From: Bipolaris cookei
Taxonomy: Eukaryota; Ascomycota; Dothideomycetes; Pleosporales; Pleosporaceae
Length of the DNA: 64,000 nucleotides
NCBI GenBank assembly: GCA_002286855.1
Contig: NRSV01000036.1
Span: forward strand, 124,001-188,000
Reading direction: 5' to 3'
In this document: positions 10,449-20,945 of the stretch, one piece after another
How the letters are laid out: every line of letters starts with the position of its first letter
Numbering within the stretch: the first letter of the stretch is position 1
Position numbers and translations under genes: made by a program
The notes under the pieces: model-generated
What the model saw: the letters and a program-made list of their open reading frames with translations, nothing else
What the model was told of the DNA's origin: nothing
The model's database searches: none

Positions 10449-12245
10449 ATGGATTTCTCATCGGGAATGTATTGGAATGAAGGAGAAGAAAAGATGCACC
10501 ATCTCCTGCGTGTGCCACCACAGGATAACCCCACATCGACGCATCTTACGGCTCAAGCATCGGCTATGTTCCGGCGGGCTCCTTTACTCGCATTTGGTAC
10601 TTTGGATGCCCAAGACAGACCCTGGGTCACACTCTGGGGCGGATACCCTGGATTTACCGAGTCAATCGGCGGAGGTGCTGTAGGTACATCTACGCTTGTA
10701 GACAGCAAGCATGATCCCGTCGTGCAAGCGCTGGTAGCAGGCAGCAAGGGATTCGAAAAGCCGCGAGAAAGAGAAGACGCAAAGATTGTTGCTGGACTAG
10801 CTATCGATCTCATGACGCGGAAGAGAGTCAAGACGGCCGGCCGCCTTGTTGGCTACATGGTGCGCGAGATCGAAGGCAAAGCTGAGAGCGATGCTCCGGC
10901 AGAGCCACGGCATATGATTCAAGTTGTCACGATGATCGAGCAGAGTCTGGGCAACTGTCCTAAATACATCAATCAATACGAGATTCGTCCTGCACGTGTT
11001 TCGTCGAAACTAGTTGCCGAAGGTGCCTCGTTGTCAGACGAGGGCCGAACCCTGATATCAGCATCCGACATGTTCTTCCTCAGCACCAGTACCTCCGATG
11101 ACATGGACGTCAACCACCGAGGCGGCGCCCCGGGCTTCGTCCGTATCATCTCCCCAACAGAAATCATCTACCCAGAGTACTCCGGCAACCGCCTCTACCA
11201 ATCCCTCGGTAACCTGCAACTCAACCCAAAAATCGCCCTCGCATTCCCCAACTACGCCACGGGAGACATCCTCTACATAACCGGTACAACCCAAATCCTC
11301 GCCGGAAAAGACGCCGCAGATATCATCCCCGGCAGCAATCTCGCCGTAAAAATCACTATCCAAGACTCCCGCTTCGTAGCTGCTGGCTTACCCTTTCGCG
11401 GCAACAAAAAGACACAAAGCCCATACAACCCGCGCGTCCGCCCCTTGGCTTCGGAGGGGAATCCAAGATCCAGCCTCTCAGCCTGCACGCAAACCGCCCA
11501 TTTAACCAAAAAAACCCTCCTCACACCCAACATAGCTCGCTTCACATTCTCTGTGCCCGACACCGACTTCACGTATACCCCTGCCCAATGGATAGCACTA
11601 GACTTCAAAGAAGAACTCGGCACGGGATACGAACATATGTGCGATGACGATCCCACGAGTTTGAACGATGATTTCGTACGTACGTTTACTATTTCTTCTA
11701 CCCCTCCTGTTTCGCCCTCCGTTGCCGGCGAGAGCGAATTCGACATCACGATCCGTAAAGTCGGACCTGTGACGAAATTTTTATTTCAGACCAACGAGCG
11801 GGCGGGGCTGGAAGTCCCCATTTTAGGAGTGGGAGGAGGCGATTTTGTTGTGAAACAAGAGGAGTCACAAGGTGGGATAGTAGTACCATTTGTAGCTGCG
11901 GGAGTGGGGATTACGCCTTTATTGGGGCAGGTGCAGCAGCTAGAGCTTGTGACTGGGAGGTTTCGGTTGTTTTGGGCTGTGAGGGGGGAGGATGTCGGGT
12001 TTGTGGTGGATACGTTTGCGAGGTATCCGGGGCTTGTGGGGTGTACGAGGGTGTTTTTGACAGGGGAGGGGGAGGGGGAGGTGGATTTTGGGGATGCGGT
12101 TGTTGAGAGGAGAAGGATGAGGAAGAGTGATTTGGAGGGTGTGGAGGCGAAGGTGTGGTATTTGTGTGTTGGGAAGGGGATGAGGAAAGAAGTGTTGGGG
12201 TGGTTGGAGGGGAAGAAGGTGGTGTTTGAAGACTTTGATTATTAA
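10449..12245 (+). CDS. PNPOx-like plus FAD/NAD(P)-reductase fusion flavoprotein
   Basis: Single exon, 598 residues. The start at ATG 10449 (MDFSSGMYWNEGE) is preferred over an in-frame GTG-led extension from 10320, whose Lys/Arg-rich sequence looks like leader. The N-terminal half (about 40-330) resembles the FMN-binding split barrel of pyridoxamine-phosphate-oxidase-like proteins (PLLAFGTLDAQDRPW, NYATGDILYITG). The C-terminal part (about 345-598) is a ferredoxin-reductase fold with the FAD motif RTFTIS near 411 and the NAD(P) motif GVGITPLL near 485. No C-terminal 2Fe-2S cysteine set is visible. Such fusions are predicted oxidoreductases that pass electrons from NAD(P)H through flavins; the substrate is unknown. 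It lies convergent with a P450 whose stop is 77 bp away. The last 350 bases are strikingly G-rich compared with the C-rich middle. Confidence 0.85.
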   Translation: MDFSSGMYWNEGEEKMHHLLRVPPQDNPTSTHLTAQASAMFRRAPLLAFGTLDAQDRPWVTLWGGYPGFTESIGGGAVGTSTLVDSKHDPVVQALVAGSKGFEKPREREDAKIVAGLAIDLMTRKRVKTAGRLVGYMVREIEGKAESDAPAEPRHMIQVVTMIEQSLGNCPKYINQYEIRPARVSSKLVAEGASLSDEGRTLISASDMFFLSTSTSDDMDVNHRGGAPGFVRIISPTEIIYPEYSGNRLYQSLGNLQLNPKIALAFPNYATGDILYITGTTQILAGKDAADIIPGSNLAVKITIQDSRFVAAGLPFRGNKKTQSPYNPRVRPLASEGNPRSSLSACTQTAHLTKKTLLTPNIARFTFSVPDTDFTYTPAQWIALDFKEELGTGYEHMCDDDPTSLNDDFVRTFTISSTPPVSPSVAGESEFDITIRKVGPVTKFLFQTNERAGLEVPILGVGGGDFVVKQEESQGGIVVPFVAAGVGITPLLGQVQQLELVTGRFRLFWAVRGEDVGFVVDTFARYPGLVGCTRVFLTGEGEGEVDFGDAVVERRRMRKSDLEGVEAKVWYLCVGKGMRKEVLGWLEGKKVVFEDFDY

Positions 12246-12322
12246 GAATAGTGATTAAGCCTCGTTTTGAACAGTTGTCTATCAATATTTCATCAACATG
12301 TATAGCCTTAGACATTCGTTTC

Positions 12323-14076
12323 TTAGACCTTGCGTTTTCTGATCCTCACTCCAACCTTGCCTGTTGGCTTCATGGTGCCCCAAGCTGCTTTCTTGATCGG
12401 TGGAACCATCTTGCTTGCAGCCTCTTTATCTACCATGTCGATTTCGTATTCGCCTATCAGAATAGCCAGTGTGATGAGGCCAATGTGGCGGGCAAAATGA
12501 CGCCCGGGACATTTGTGTTCGCCGCCACCATAGCTCGTCCAATTGCCAGACAGACCTGCATCACTGAAAGATTCCTTCTTGTCTCGACCCTTGCCGCCCA
12601 CAAGGAAGCGCTCTGCCCAAAAGGCATCTAGCGGGCGTTCAAGAGCATTGGGACGTGCTTGAGCCCATGCCGCAGAAAACTGGGCATTGAATTTGTTTGA
12701 GATGAAGATATCAGTGCCCTTGGTAACAGTGTATTTGTCGTCAAGATTAAACACTGGCGATGTGACTTGACGTACCGCCAGATTGGAGCTGTAAAGACGC
12801 GTCGTTTCGGCATGCAATGACTGTATCAAAGGGCATGTTGCAAGCTGCATGAAGTTGTACATTCCTGACTCGGGCATGGCATGGGCTTCGATTTCCGAAC
12901 TAACGTATGCATGCATCTTGGGGTCCCGCAGGATCTCAAACAAGTACCAGAATGTGATGGGCACGACAAGACTGGTTGCGCCATACAGAAGGCCAAGGGT
13001 TTGGGATGCTCGGCCTTGTACGTCGTGATTGGGCAACTCGCTGTACATCTTCTCTCGCTCTTGGAGTAGACCAGACCCTGCTACAGGGTCCCATTTTGTA
13101 TCGGCTTGATTACTTTTCCTCAACTCTTCGGACTTGATGGAATATTCGCGGAGGTTGGCGAGCAACCGGTCACGTGCAGCGTAAGACTTGGGCATGGCGA
13201 AGCGGGGGAGACCCATGAAAAACTCCGGGGTTGCCTCGATAAGTTTCCAGAGATCGTCGACGAGCTGTGGATATTCGTCAACCAGAGAAGAGCCGAGAAT
13301 CGAGACAAGAATGGCGCGGGTCACATGGTACGTGATAAAATCGAAGAGATCCGGAACATGTTTCCATTCATTTGCGGGTGCAACTTCCAAAGCTTGTTCT
13401 ACACTTTGCTTCATCAAGTCGAACATTCGTTTGTCAAGCAAGCTGAGGCCGGAGCCAGTGGTATGCTGGCGGATATGCGTTATCTGAATGTAATCCGTGT
13501 TGACTCCTGGACTATTGTAGTAATCGACAGTTTTTTGCGGGCTGTCCATTAGTGCTCCCAGAATCTTATCATGAACGAAAGGATTGGGGTCGAAGTGCTG
13601 CGCCGACATGAGCACAGTCTTGACGTGCTCTGGATCCTGCACAAATAGCATCTTTTCGCCGGCACCATCGAGAAAGAAGGGAGTCCCATCGCCATACTTG
13701 TTACTGAAGGGATGTTAGTATTAATTGCGCGTATTGGGCATGCAATTACTGTCTGGCCCTGCGACGTGTTTCGTCGTACTCTTGACAGATGCATGATTTT
13801 TTGGATAACCTACAAGCATCTGGCCATGAAGTGCTTGTTATCCAATGCCAGTGACAGAGCATGTCGCAGGCCGGGAATCCAATACGGAATCGTAGGAGGC
13901 GATACATTGCGTCCCCGGCCGTATTTGATAGATCTGTAGCGGTACGACGAGATAACTCTGGTGCAAACACAGATGACCAAAATGGTGAAGACAGCCCGAA
14001 CAAGGAGACTGTCCTGGAAAGCAGCGAGGGCGAGCGAGCCCCCGCTGTATGCTGCTGTCGAATTGCTGCTATCCAT
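12323..14076 (-). CDS. Cytochrome P450 (CYP7/CYP8-like monooxygenase)
   Basis: Exons on the minus strand are 14076-13814 and 13703-12323, giving 547 residues. The 110-bp intron (GTAGGT to TTCAG) restores the run RCFNKYGDGTPFF. An N-terminal membrane helix is visible at about residues 20-40, followed by a basic and Pro-rich hinge (SPPTIPYWIPGLRH), as in ER-anchored P450s. The I-helix region contains LLYGATSLVVP, the K-helix ExxR is ETTR near 387-390, and the haem loop is YGGGEHKCPGRHFAR with Cys near 486. The GATSLVVP form and haem loop resemble the fungal group related to sterol 7-alpha-hydroxylases and prostacyclin synthases. Substrate is unknown. The gene is convergent with the flavoprotein, and all catalytic elements are intact. 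Confidence 0.92.
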
Positions 14077-14646
14077 GATGTGTAGTGTCACAGACAGAGG
14101 CTGAGCGGGCACACATGCGAGCTGTCGTTGGGGTTGGGTAAACAGCCCCCAAATTGATAAGCGCTAGCCCGATTCGGCTTGCAGGGAAATGTGCAGCCGG
14201 CGGCACGGCTGAGATGGCACATTGCAACACATCGCAGCACCCTGAGCTGGGCGAGGACAGCAAAGACAGCGAGAAGCAGGGCTATCAAGGGCATCGACTT
14301 AAGTACAGATGCATAAGCATGTAGCAGGTAATGTGAAACCCCAGTTGGCCATGGCATGTCAGCAAATGGCGCTATGCTGGGGGGAGGGCTGGCGTGCATG
14401 ACAAGGTGCGGAGGTGGAGACTGTTTCGCCTAGCCCCAAGGGTCCATCCAGTAGCTACAACTGACAGCTAGGGCGAAGCTCCCCTCGACCCGTCCGTCAT
14501 CTCTCCACATCCTTCGTGAACATTGTCTACCTTTGTTCTGCTACTCACTGCATCACTTTTGCGCTTGTCTCCTGCACGCGCTCATCTCCGTGTGCCTTTG
14601 TTTTTCCACATCTCCATCTGGCCGCCAGCCGCAAGTTGCTTGAATC
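14077..14646. promoter_or_regulatory. Divergent intergenic region, P450 / Ala-Pro-rich gene
   Basis: 570 bp separate two divergent starts. A minus-strand ORF (14088-14399) lies here but has no recognisable domain and would overlap the P450 leader, so it is not called. The 150 bp before 14647 are pyrimidine-rich, typical of a fungal leader. Confidence 0.45.
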
Positions 14647-15868
14647 ATGCCGGGGGTTCGTAAGTACAATCCCCATTCACTCTCACTGTCTCCCTGGCGC
14701 CCATACCACCGTTACTTGTGATTGCGACCACGCACATCTGCTCCCATGCACATACATCCATCCTACGATCGCCCCACTGCCACACCAACCCACGCACCCC
14801 ACCTCTCCAAGACTCGCCATCTGACGCATTCCCTGCCCCAGCGCTCGACGCCATGGACCAGATGAAGAAGGCCCTCAAGGGCATCTTCAAAGGCAAAAAG
14901 TCCAAGAAGGATGAGCCCAAGCCCGAGGATTCTCAGCCCGCTGTCGCTCCTGAGACGGCCACACCATCTAATGCCGCGACCAAGCCTACCGAGACGACAC
15001 CTGCGGCTCCTGCCCCCGCTACTGCGCCCGAGCCCGCGAAAACGGAGGCGTCGACTGCTCCCGCTGAACTCCCTCAGCCTGTTGAGCCTGTCGCTGCTCC
15101 TGTCGCTGTTCCAGCTGCGGCCCCGGCCCAAGGCGAAAGCAAAAAGGACGAAGCTGCTGCACTGACCGAGGTCAAGAAAGCCACGCAGAGTAGGTCAACA
15201 TCTCGTTCAATCTCTACTCCACAACACTACCAGGACCAACATGCCTGAGACGGGCCCAGACGACGGATGAAAGTCGCCCTGAACAACCAGTGGAATGATC
15301 CCATCGAGGCGCCAGCGAGCTCTCCAAGAGACACACGCCGCACGATGGCCACTGGCCGCGCCAGCATGGTGACCCGACTACGATGTTACGCCCAGATAAC
15401 CCATTTCCTTAGCGCTCGACTTTTGCACGGTTTCTTTTGTCACCAATGATGCATTAGACTAACGCATTTCTTTCAGCACCCGAGCCCGTCGGCGCCGTTG
15501 CACCCGCTCCTCCCACTGCTGCTAGAGCTCAGCCCGCATCCACCGAAGCACTAAAGGATGCAGAGGCTAAGCCTGCTGATGCGCCTGCATCAGCTGCCCC
15601 CTTGGATCTCCCTGAGCTTCCGGACAGTAAGCCTGCCGCTGGCATGAGCGCTACCAGCGGGCCGATGTTTGATGAGCCTAATTTTCATGACGATAAAACC
15701 GCTGCACCAGCTGCCCCCACCCCTGTCCCCGCCCAAACTGCTGATGCTCTCCCTACTCCCAGCGCTGAGCCCACAGTGATTGCTCCTCCAGCTGGCCCGA
15801 CTTCCGAGCCCGCGCCGGCTGCTACACCAGCTGCTCCAGCTGCCCCAGAAGACAAGGCGGAGAAATAG
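14647..15868 (+). CDS. Ala/Pro-rich low-complexity protein with basic N-terminus
   Basis: The model has three exons, 14647-14659, 14842-15189 and 15477-15868, giving 250 residues. Exon 1 (MPGV) ends at a perfect GTAAGT donor and joins at CCCCAG to give MPGVPLDAMDQMKKALKG. The second intron (287 bp, GTAGGT to TTTCAG) is long but phase-consistent; retention would end the protein shortly after STSRSIS. Residues 9-30 form an amphipathic, Lys-rich helix (KKALKGIFKGKKSKK) that could bind membrane or nucleic acid. The rest is Ala, Pro, Glu and Thr repeats, probably disordered. I recognise no catalytic or folded domain and give no function. An alternative start is the ATG at 14853, which would need no first intron. 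Confidence 0.6.
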
Positions 15869-16459
15869 AAAATCTTCATATGGGGTAGTCGCAAGGCTGT
15901 AATGGAGCGGTCGAAGAGGAGGTTTAGGTAAACTATGAAACAAAAAAACTTGGTATTGCAGCAGGCGCATGCCGCAACTGTTAGGGGGTTCTTTTTAGTG
16001 TTTTGTTCTGCTTTTCAACTAATCCTATACCCCACCACTACTGAGCGTAGTCCAATCATGGCGAACTGAAGTATATAGAATAAAGAAATTCGTACTTGCT
16101 ATGATTGCTTGCCTCGTGTGAATGCATAGCGGAGATTTAGCGTTAGAGTATGACTTATTAGCAAGGTTAAGATTGATAATATGGAGGTACGTACCACATC
16201 TTTTGACGGCTGAAGCCTAGCGCGGGGCAGCTACAGCCGCGCTATACGTCAATGACATTGCCCCACCACCGACGTCAACCAAAGGAGACGCGATGAATTC
16301 TCGCCAACCAAGAGACCGATAACCAAACCTGCACGACATATAGCTCAACACCCGCGCACACACAAAAAGTTACTTCAAACAACATCGCAACTATAGGAAA
16401 TTTTATTCACTCGCTGTTTATACGTCCCCCACCCGCTAAAACAGCTGAGGTCACTTGCC
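15869..16459. other. Intergenic, 3' end of Ala/Pro gene and HBS1 promoter
   Basis: 591 bp with no supported ORF. The final 100 bp before the HBS1 ATG are CA-rich and G-poor, consistent with a leader. No TATA box was identified. Confidence 0.4.
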
Positions 16460-19048
16460 ATGCCACCCAAAAGCGGTTTCTCGCGCACGCGCAACGTCGA
16501 TTATGATGACGATGACCTCTACGACGACGACTATTACGAGGAAGAAGGCGATGGTGGCGGCGCGGGAGAAGGCATGTCGGAAGAAGACAAAGAGCAGATG
16601 CGCGTCGGCACAATACGGGTGCGCGAAGCAATGGGAGACATGAGCGACTTCACAAGCGACGAGCAAATACAAGAAGCTCTGTGGCACTACTACTACGATG
16701 TGGGCAAGAGCGTGAGTTACTTGAAAAACAAACTGGGTATTGCAGAGCTCAAGAAGGAGGCACCGAAACAAGAAAAGGCTAAACCAGCATCGCGGTTCGA
16801 CCAGGCTGCAAGCGTCGCTCATCAGAATGCGCCCACATCCACAGGTAAGCAAACTTACATGAGGTCTAGCTATGGACACCAGCCCGCTCGTCCTGTTGCC
16901 CATCACCTACCGCTGCCCCCATTGTCGATGCCTGCCAACGCTGCTGTCACAGACTTCTTCTGGGATGTGCCTTGGGGCAATGTACCACCCGAGCGGCTGG
17001 CTAATATCACCATTGAAGCCTCAGAGTACAAGGGGGGATTACTCGGGGGCTCTTCAAAGCTAGCTGCGCTCGCGGCTAAGCGCAGGAAGGAGCGAGAAGA
17101 AGCTGAGGCTGCTGCCTCCAAAGCCAATAGCGATGCGGACTCGGCTGTTGCGATGCTCGACAAGCTTTCGGTCAAGAATCAGGAAAACGTCAACCCTTTG
17201 CATGACGCAGCTGCAAGTCGCCTAGCTCGATTATCTAAATACCCTGTTCGAAGACGATCGCCTTCGCCAGCACCAGAAACACCAAATGAGCCCGAGATTG
17301 AAGAGCCCCAACTCCCTCAGCCTGCCATTGTTGTCGAGTCTCCAGCTCAGCGTGCTATTGCTTCCATGTTTGCTTCGACTCTCTGTGGTTCCGATAAGCC
17401 GTCAAAGCAGCCGAAGCTCCACGTCCAAGAGCTTCCCGTGCCATTCGCTGCCTACAAGTCATTTGATGGCACGAAAGCCTTCTCGGAACCAAGTCCGGAT
17501 GATATCGTGCGGGCAGCACAGGCAAAGAGCGCAGGCGGCGGGCGTCACTAGACTGTCATGTGTCATCTATATATGCATATCTAAGACTACCAGGGACCAC
17601 ACCGAAGAAGAAAAAGAAGCAGACTAATAGAGATCTTACCGAATCGGTTGAGAAGCTCTCTGTTGCCGACGAACCAAAGGTTAAGAGCAAGAACATGAAC
17701 GTTGTGGATGAATTTGAGAAAAGCAACATGAAACGACTGGCGAACTTTGTGGTTGTTGGTAAGCTCAGCCCTGACCCAAGTGTCTCCAGAAACAACAAAC
17801 TATTTGGAGCAATCATATTAACCATGTACAGGACATGTTGACCATGGCAAAAGCACACTGATGGGCCGTTTGCTGTACGATCTCAATGTCATCGACCAGC
17901 GATCAATAGACAAGCTACGAAAGGAAGCCGAGACTATTGGAAAATCGTCCTTTGCATTGGCCTGGGTCATGGACGAAACAAGCGAAGAAAGAAGTCGTGG
18001 TGTTACAGTTGACATTGCAACAAATTACTTCGAGACAGAGAAGACACGATTCACAATATTAGATGCTCCTGGCCACAAGGACTTCATCCCAAACATGATA
18101 TCAGGGGCTTCGCAGGCCGACTTCCCCGTCCTGGTAATTGATGCGAGCACCAATAGTTTTGAGTCTGGCCTCAAGGGTCAAACCAAGGAACACATCATGA
18201 TTGCACGAAGCATGGGCATGCAACACATTATTATCGCTGTCAACAAGATGGACATGATTGGATGGTCTAAATCTCGGTTCGACGAGATAGCAAAATGCAT
18301 GACGGCGTTCCTGACCGAAGCAAGTTTCTTAGAGAAACGGATTACCTTCATCCCGCTGGCCGGGCTTACAGGCGAGAACGTCGTCAAGAAGATTGAAAAC
18401 TCTGCCGCTCATTGGTATACTGGCGAGACATTACTCGAGGCCCTAGAGCGCATCGAAATACCGCAACGGAACCTCCAAAAAGCACTTCGTCTTTCTGTCG
18501 CCGACGTGTTCAAGGGCGACATGCGCTCACCGCTCAGCATATCTGGACGAATCGACTCTGGAACACTACAAATAGGTGACGTAATCCTCGCGCTCCCCGC
18601 CAACGAAACCGCAACAATCAAATCCATCGAAGTCCAAGACGCCCCTGTAGACTGGGCAATCGCAGGCCAAATCCCCACCTTACACCTCACAGACATTGAC
18701 CCCGTGCATCTCCGCCAAGGCGACATTCTTTGCGCTCCCAAAGACCCTGTCAAACTCGTCAAGGCATTCACCTCCAAACTTCTGGCTTTCGAGCATGTGC
18801 TGCCCATGCCCGTAGAAGTATTTCGCAGCACGCTCAACTCACCTGGTAACATCCGCACGTTGAGTGCCCGCCTGAACAAGTTCACGGGCGAGGTTATGAA
18901 GAAGAAGCCGAGGATCGTGAAGCCGGGTGAGGTAGCGAGAGTTGTGGTGCAGCTTGAGAGGGAGTTGCCGATTGAGGAGGGTATGAGGGTTGTGCTTAGG
19001 GAGAGGGGGAGGACGGTGGGGGCGGGGCTTATGGAGAATGTTGCTTAG
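16460..19048 (+). CDS. HBS1: Hbs1, Dom34-partner translational GTPase (four exons)
   Basis: Exons are 16460-16844, 16953-17543, 17594-17758 and 17832-19048, giving 785 residues. Hbs1 works with Dom34 in the cytoplasm to rescue stalled ribosomes in no-go and non-stop decay. The acidic N-terminus (DYDDDDLYDDDYYEEE) leads to an HBS1_N helical domain (about 50-95, EALWHYYYDVGKSVSYL) and a linker with a DVPWGNVPPERL motif. The GTPase domain starts near 381 with G1 GHVDHGKST, then DAPGHKDF and NKMD, followed by two beta-barrel domains. The last intron (73 bp) splits the P-loop and is certain. Intron 1 (108 bp) is stop-free and frame-preserving, so it could be retained. Intron 2 (50 bp) has a weak GTCACT donor but bypasses the TAG at 17549. 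The final 170 bp are G-rich and nearly C-free. Confidence 0.92.
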
Positions 19049-19072
19049 TGGGTTTGGGTTGGAAGGAGGATA

Positions 19073-19095
19073 TTTTTTTTTGGGGGGGGGGGGGG
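19073..19095 (+). repeat. T9-G14 homopolymer junction in HBS1 3' region
   Basis: Nine T at 19073-19081 are followed directly by fourteen G at 19082-19095, 25 bp past the HBS1 stop. It is non-coding low complexity and could be length-variable. Confidence 0.9.
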
Positions 19096-19285
19096 TAAGT
19101 AATTGTGCCAGACTGGTCTTATGTAATTTTCCTTGTACGGCGAATGAAAAAATGTATATCATGAATGTTGTTAGGTTGTTTGGTTTTTGTTCATCCTTAT
19201 AGTTGTGACATGAATCACGTTAAACCTGTACCTACGCTTTCATACTAATCTTTACACTCCATCCCTTCATAACTTCTCTCTACCA

Positions 19286-20754
19286 TCACCGTCTATCTGC
19301 CCACGACGCCCTCGTACTCTGATGCCCCTCCGCAGCACTATCCTCTTTCCTAGCCCACGGCGCCTTCGTAGGCTGATTGACTCCACTCGGGACCCCCGGC
19401 CCCGCCGCCGCGCCTCTCGCCCACGGCGCAGCCGTTCCTACTGCTCTGCCTGGTCGCGCTGTCGTTGGCATGGCTGTCGTGTCAACGAGGGGGTCCCGCA
19501 GCGCGGCTTGGGGGCGCAGGGTAGCTAATGCTGAAGCTTTGGGTTGCGAGGCTGTGTGTACCGTTGCTTGGATTTTTCGGGCGTTGGGGTCGGGGGCGAA
19601 GGAGAAAAGTGAGCCGAAGGGGAAGTGTTGGACTACGGGGAATTTGGAAAGGACTTCTGCATTGTACATTTTTATCATGCCCTTTTTGGTTTTACTGTTA
19701 GCTTTACAAACCTCATTATTAGGGTTTTTTTTCTTTCGCTTGAAGGGGTAGGCTTTACCTTGTTGATTTTCGCCCAGCCGGCTTTTACGCCGGACACGTC
19801 GTAGAGGATGTTGCTGTGTTCCCAGAAGGGACCCTTTTTCACATCGTAGATGAAGCCGATGGCGCTGAAGTACATGTTTCGTTTTCTTTCACGCTCGACA
19901 GCTGGGGCTTTGGCGACGTCGCCTGGGTTTGGGGCTGCGGGGAGCGAACCCTCTGCCGCTACGTCGCCGGGGGTTGTTATGGCAGGAGAGAATTGTGCGC
20001 TGCCGAAGATGTATGGGAGGAATGAGTGGTCGTCTAGACCCCATACTCCATGTGATCCCGCAGGTTCAAGCGTATACGTCAAGATCAAGCGCCGGATTAG
20101 AACGAGGTAAGGTTCCAGGACACCCAGCACGATACCGCGCTCCTGATCGCCATCCTGCGACTCAGGAAATGCACCAAGTTTCCACAGACAGCCAAGGAAA
20201 GCGAGGAAACTCAGTTCATGTCCCGTACCGTAGTCCAGGCGCTGCGAACTACCAAAGCTACCGAGGAAATACGCCTCAAGTTCACTTTTCGCACTAACAT
20301 CCGATGCCGATTTGAAATCCAGTACGTGTTTGGGTAGATGCTGATCCAAAAGCCCCGAAGCCCGTTCGTGAACAATATCGTACCAAGTTCTGAAGCTGAC
20401 GTTTCCGAAGCGACGGGGTCCCGGGTCTGGCGGTGCTTCGTCGATGATGGACGTTAGGGCATCAAGGAGCTTGGCGAGGTTCTGTACAACGGGTGTATCG
20501 GGCACGTCTTTATCATTTAAAGTCCATTCTTTTGCTGTTTCCGCTCCTCCTGGCTCTTTTGAATCAAGCTTCCGAGGTATCATTGCCGTATTTAGCTGGA
20601 AGATGAAAGTCATGATGTCGGCGTATGCTTTGCTTGCCAAGAAAGCAGTGACGTCGTCGCCATCGTGGATGCGTTTTGCAGGCAGCGCAAACCCATGTCC
20701 GGAAATTTTGTCGATTGTTTCTAGCACTGGGGCTTGGGATGGGTTGGATGCCAT
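19286..20754 (-). CDS. RRD1: PP2A activator Rrd1/PTPA (peptidyl-prolyl isomerase)
   Basis: Exons on the minus strand are 20754-19759 and 19681-19286, giving 463 residues. The 77-bp intron (GTAAAG to AAAAAG, with GCTAAC as branch) restores AKINKGMIKMYNAEVL, a conserved PTPA block. Conserved motifs in order are PAKRIHDGDDVTAFL near 35, VSFRTWYDIVHERA, then YFLGSFGSSQRLDYGTGHELSF, the PTPA signature, and GVWGLDDHSFLPYIFGSAQ. The sequence QHFPFGSLF closes the fold. PTPA activates protein phosphatase 2A catalytic subunits, and in yeast Rrd1 affects rapamycin response. The KRI..GDDVTAFLxSKAY form points to Rrd1 rather than Rrd2. The last 100 residues are Ala/Pro/Arg-rich and disordered. The start MASNPSQ is preferred; an in-frame upstream Met at 20844 would lie inside the short divergent promoter. 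Confidence 0.9.
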
Positions 20755-20945
20755 AGCAGTTGGACTTTTGGATGAGGGGTTGTATGGGGGTGCGGGCTGG
20801 TGCAGGCGCTCCTCATGTGACAGCGTGTTTCGGGGCGGACCCACCTTTCACGTTGTCCAGCTTCTTACACTACAACCCCGCATGTTCACTATCGTTGGAT
20901 GCCGCTTTCACTTGAAAGTGAAGTGTGTGTTTGAGGCAATTACAA
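20755..20945. promoter_or_regulatory. Short divergent promoter, RRD1 / SANT-like gene
   Basis: Only 191 bp separate the two start codons, so both genes must share it. A CACTTGAAAGTGAAGTG segment at 20909-20925 contains the near-palindrome CACTT...AAGTG. This could bind a dimeric factor, which is inference only. Confidence 0.5.

Noticed and set aside
14763..15131. Arg/Gly-rich minus-strand ORF
   Set aside because: It is a shadow of the GC-rich Ala/Pro repeat gene on the other strand.
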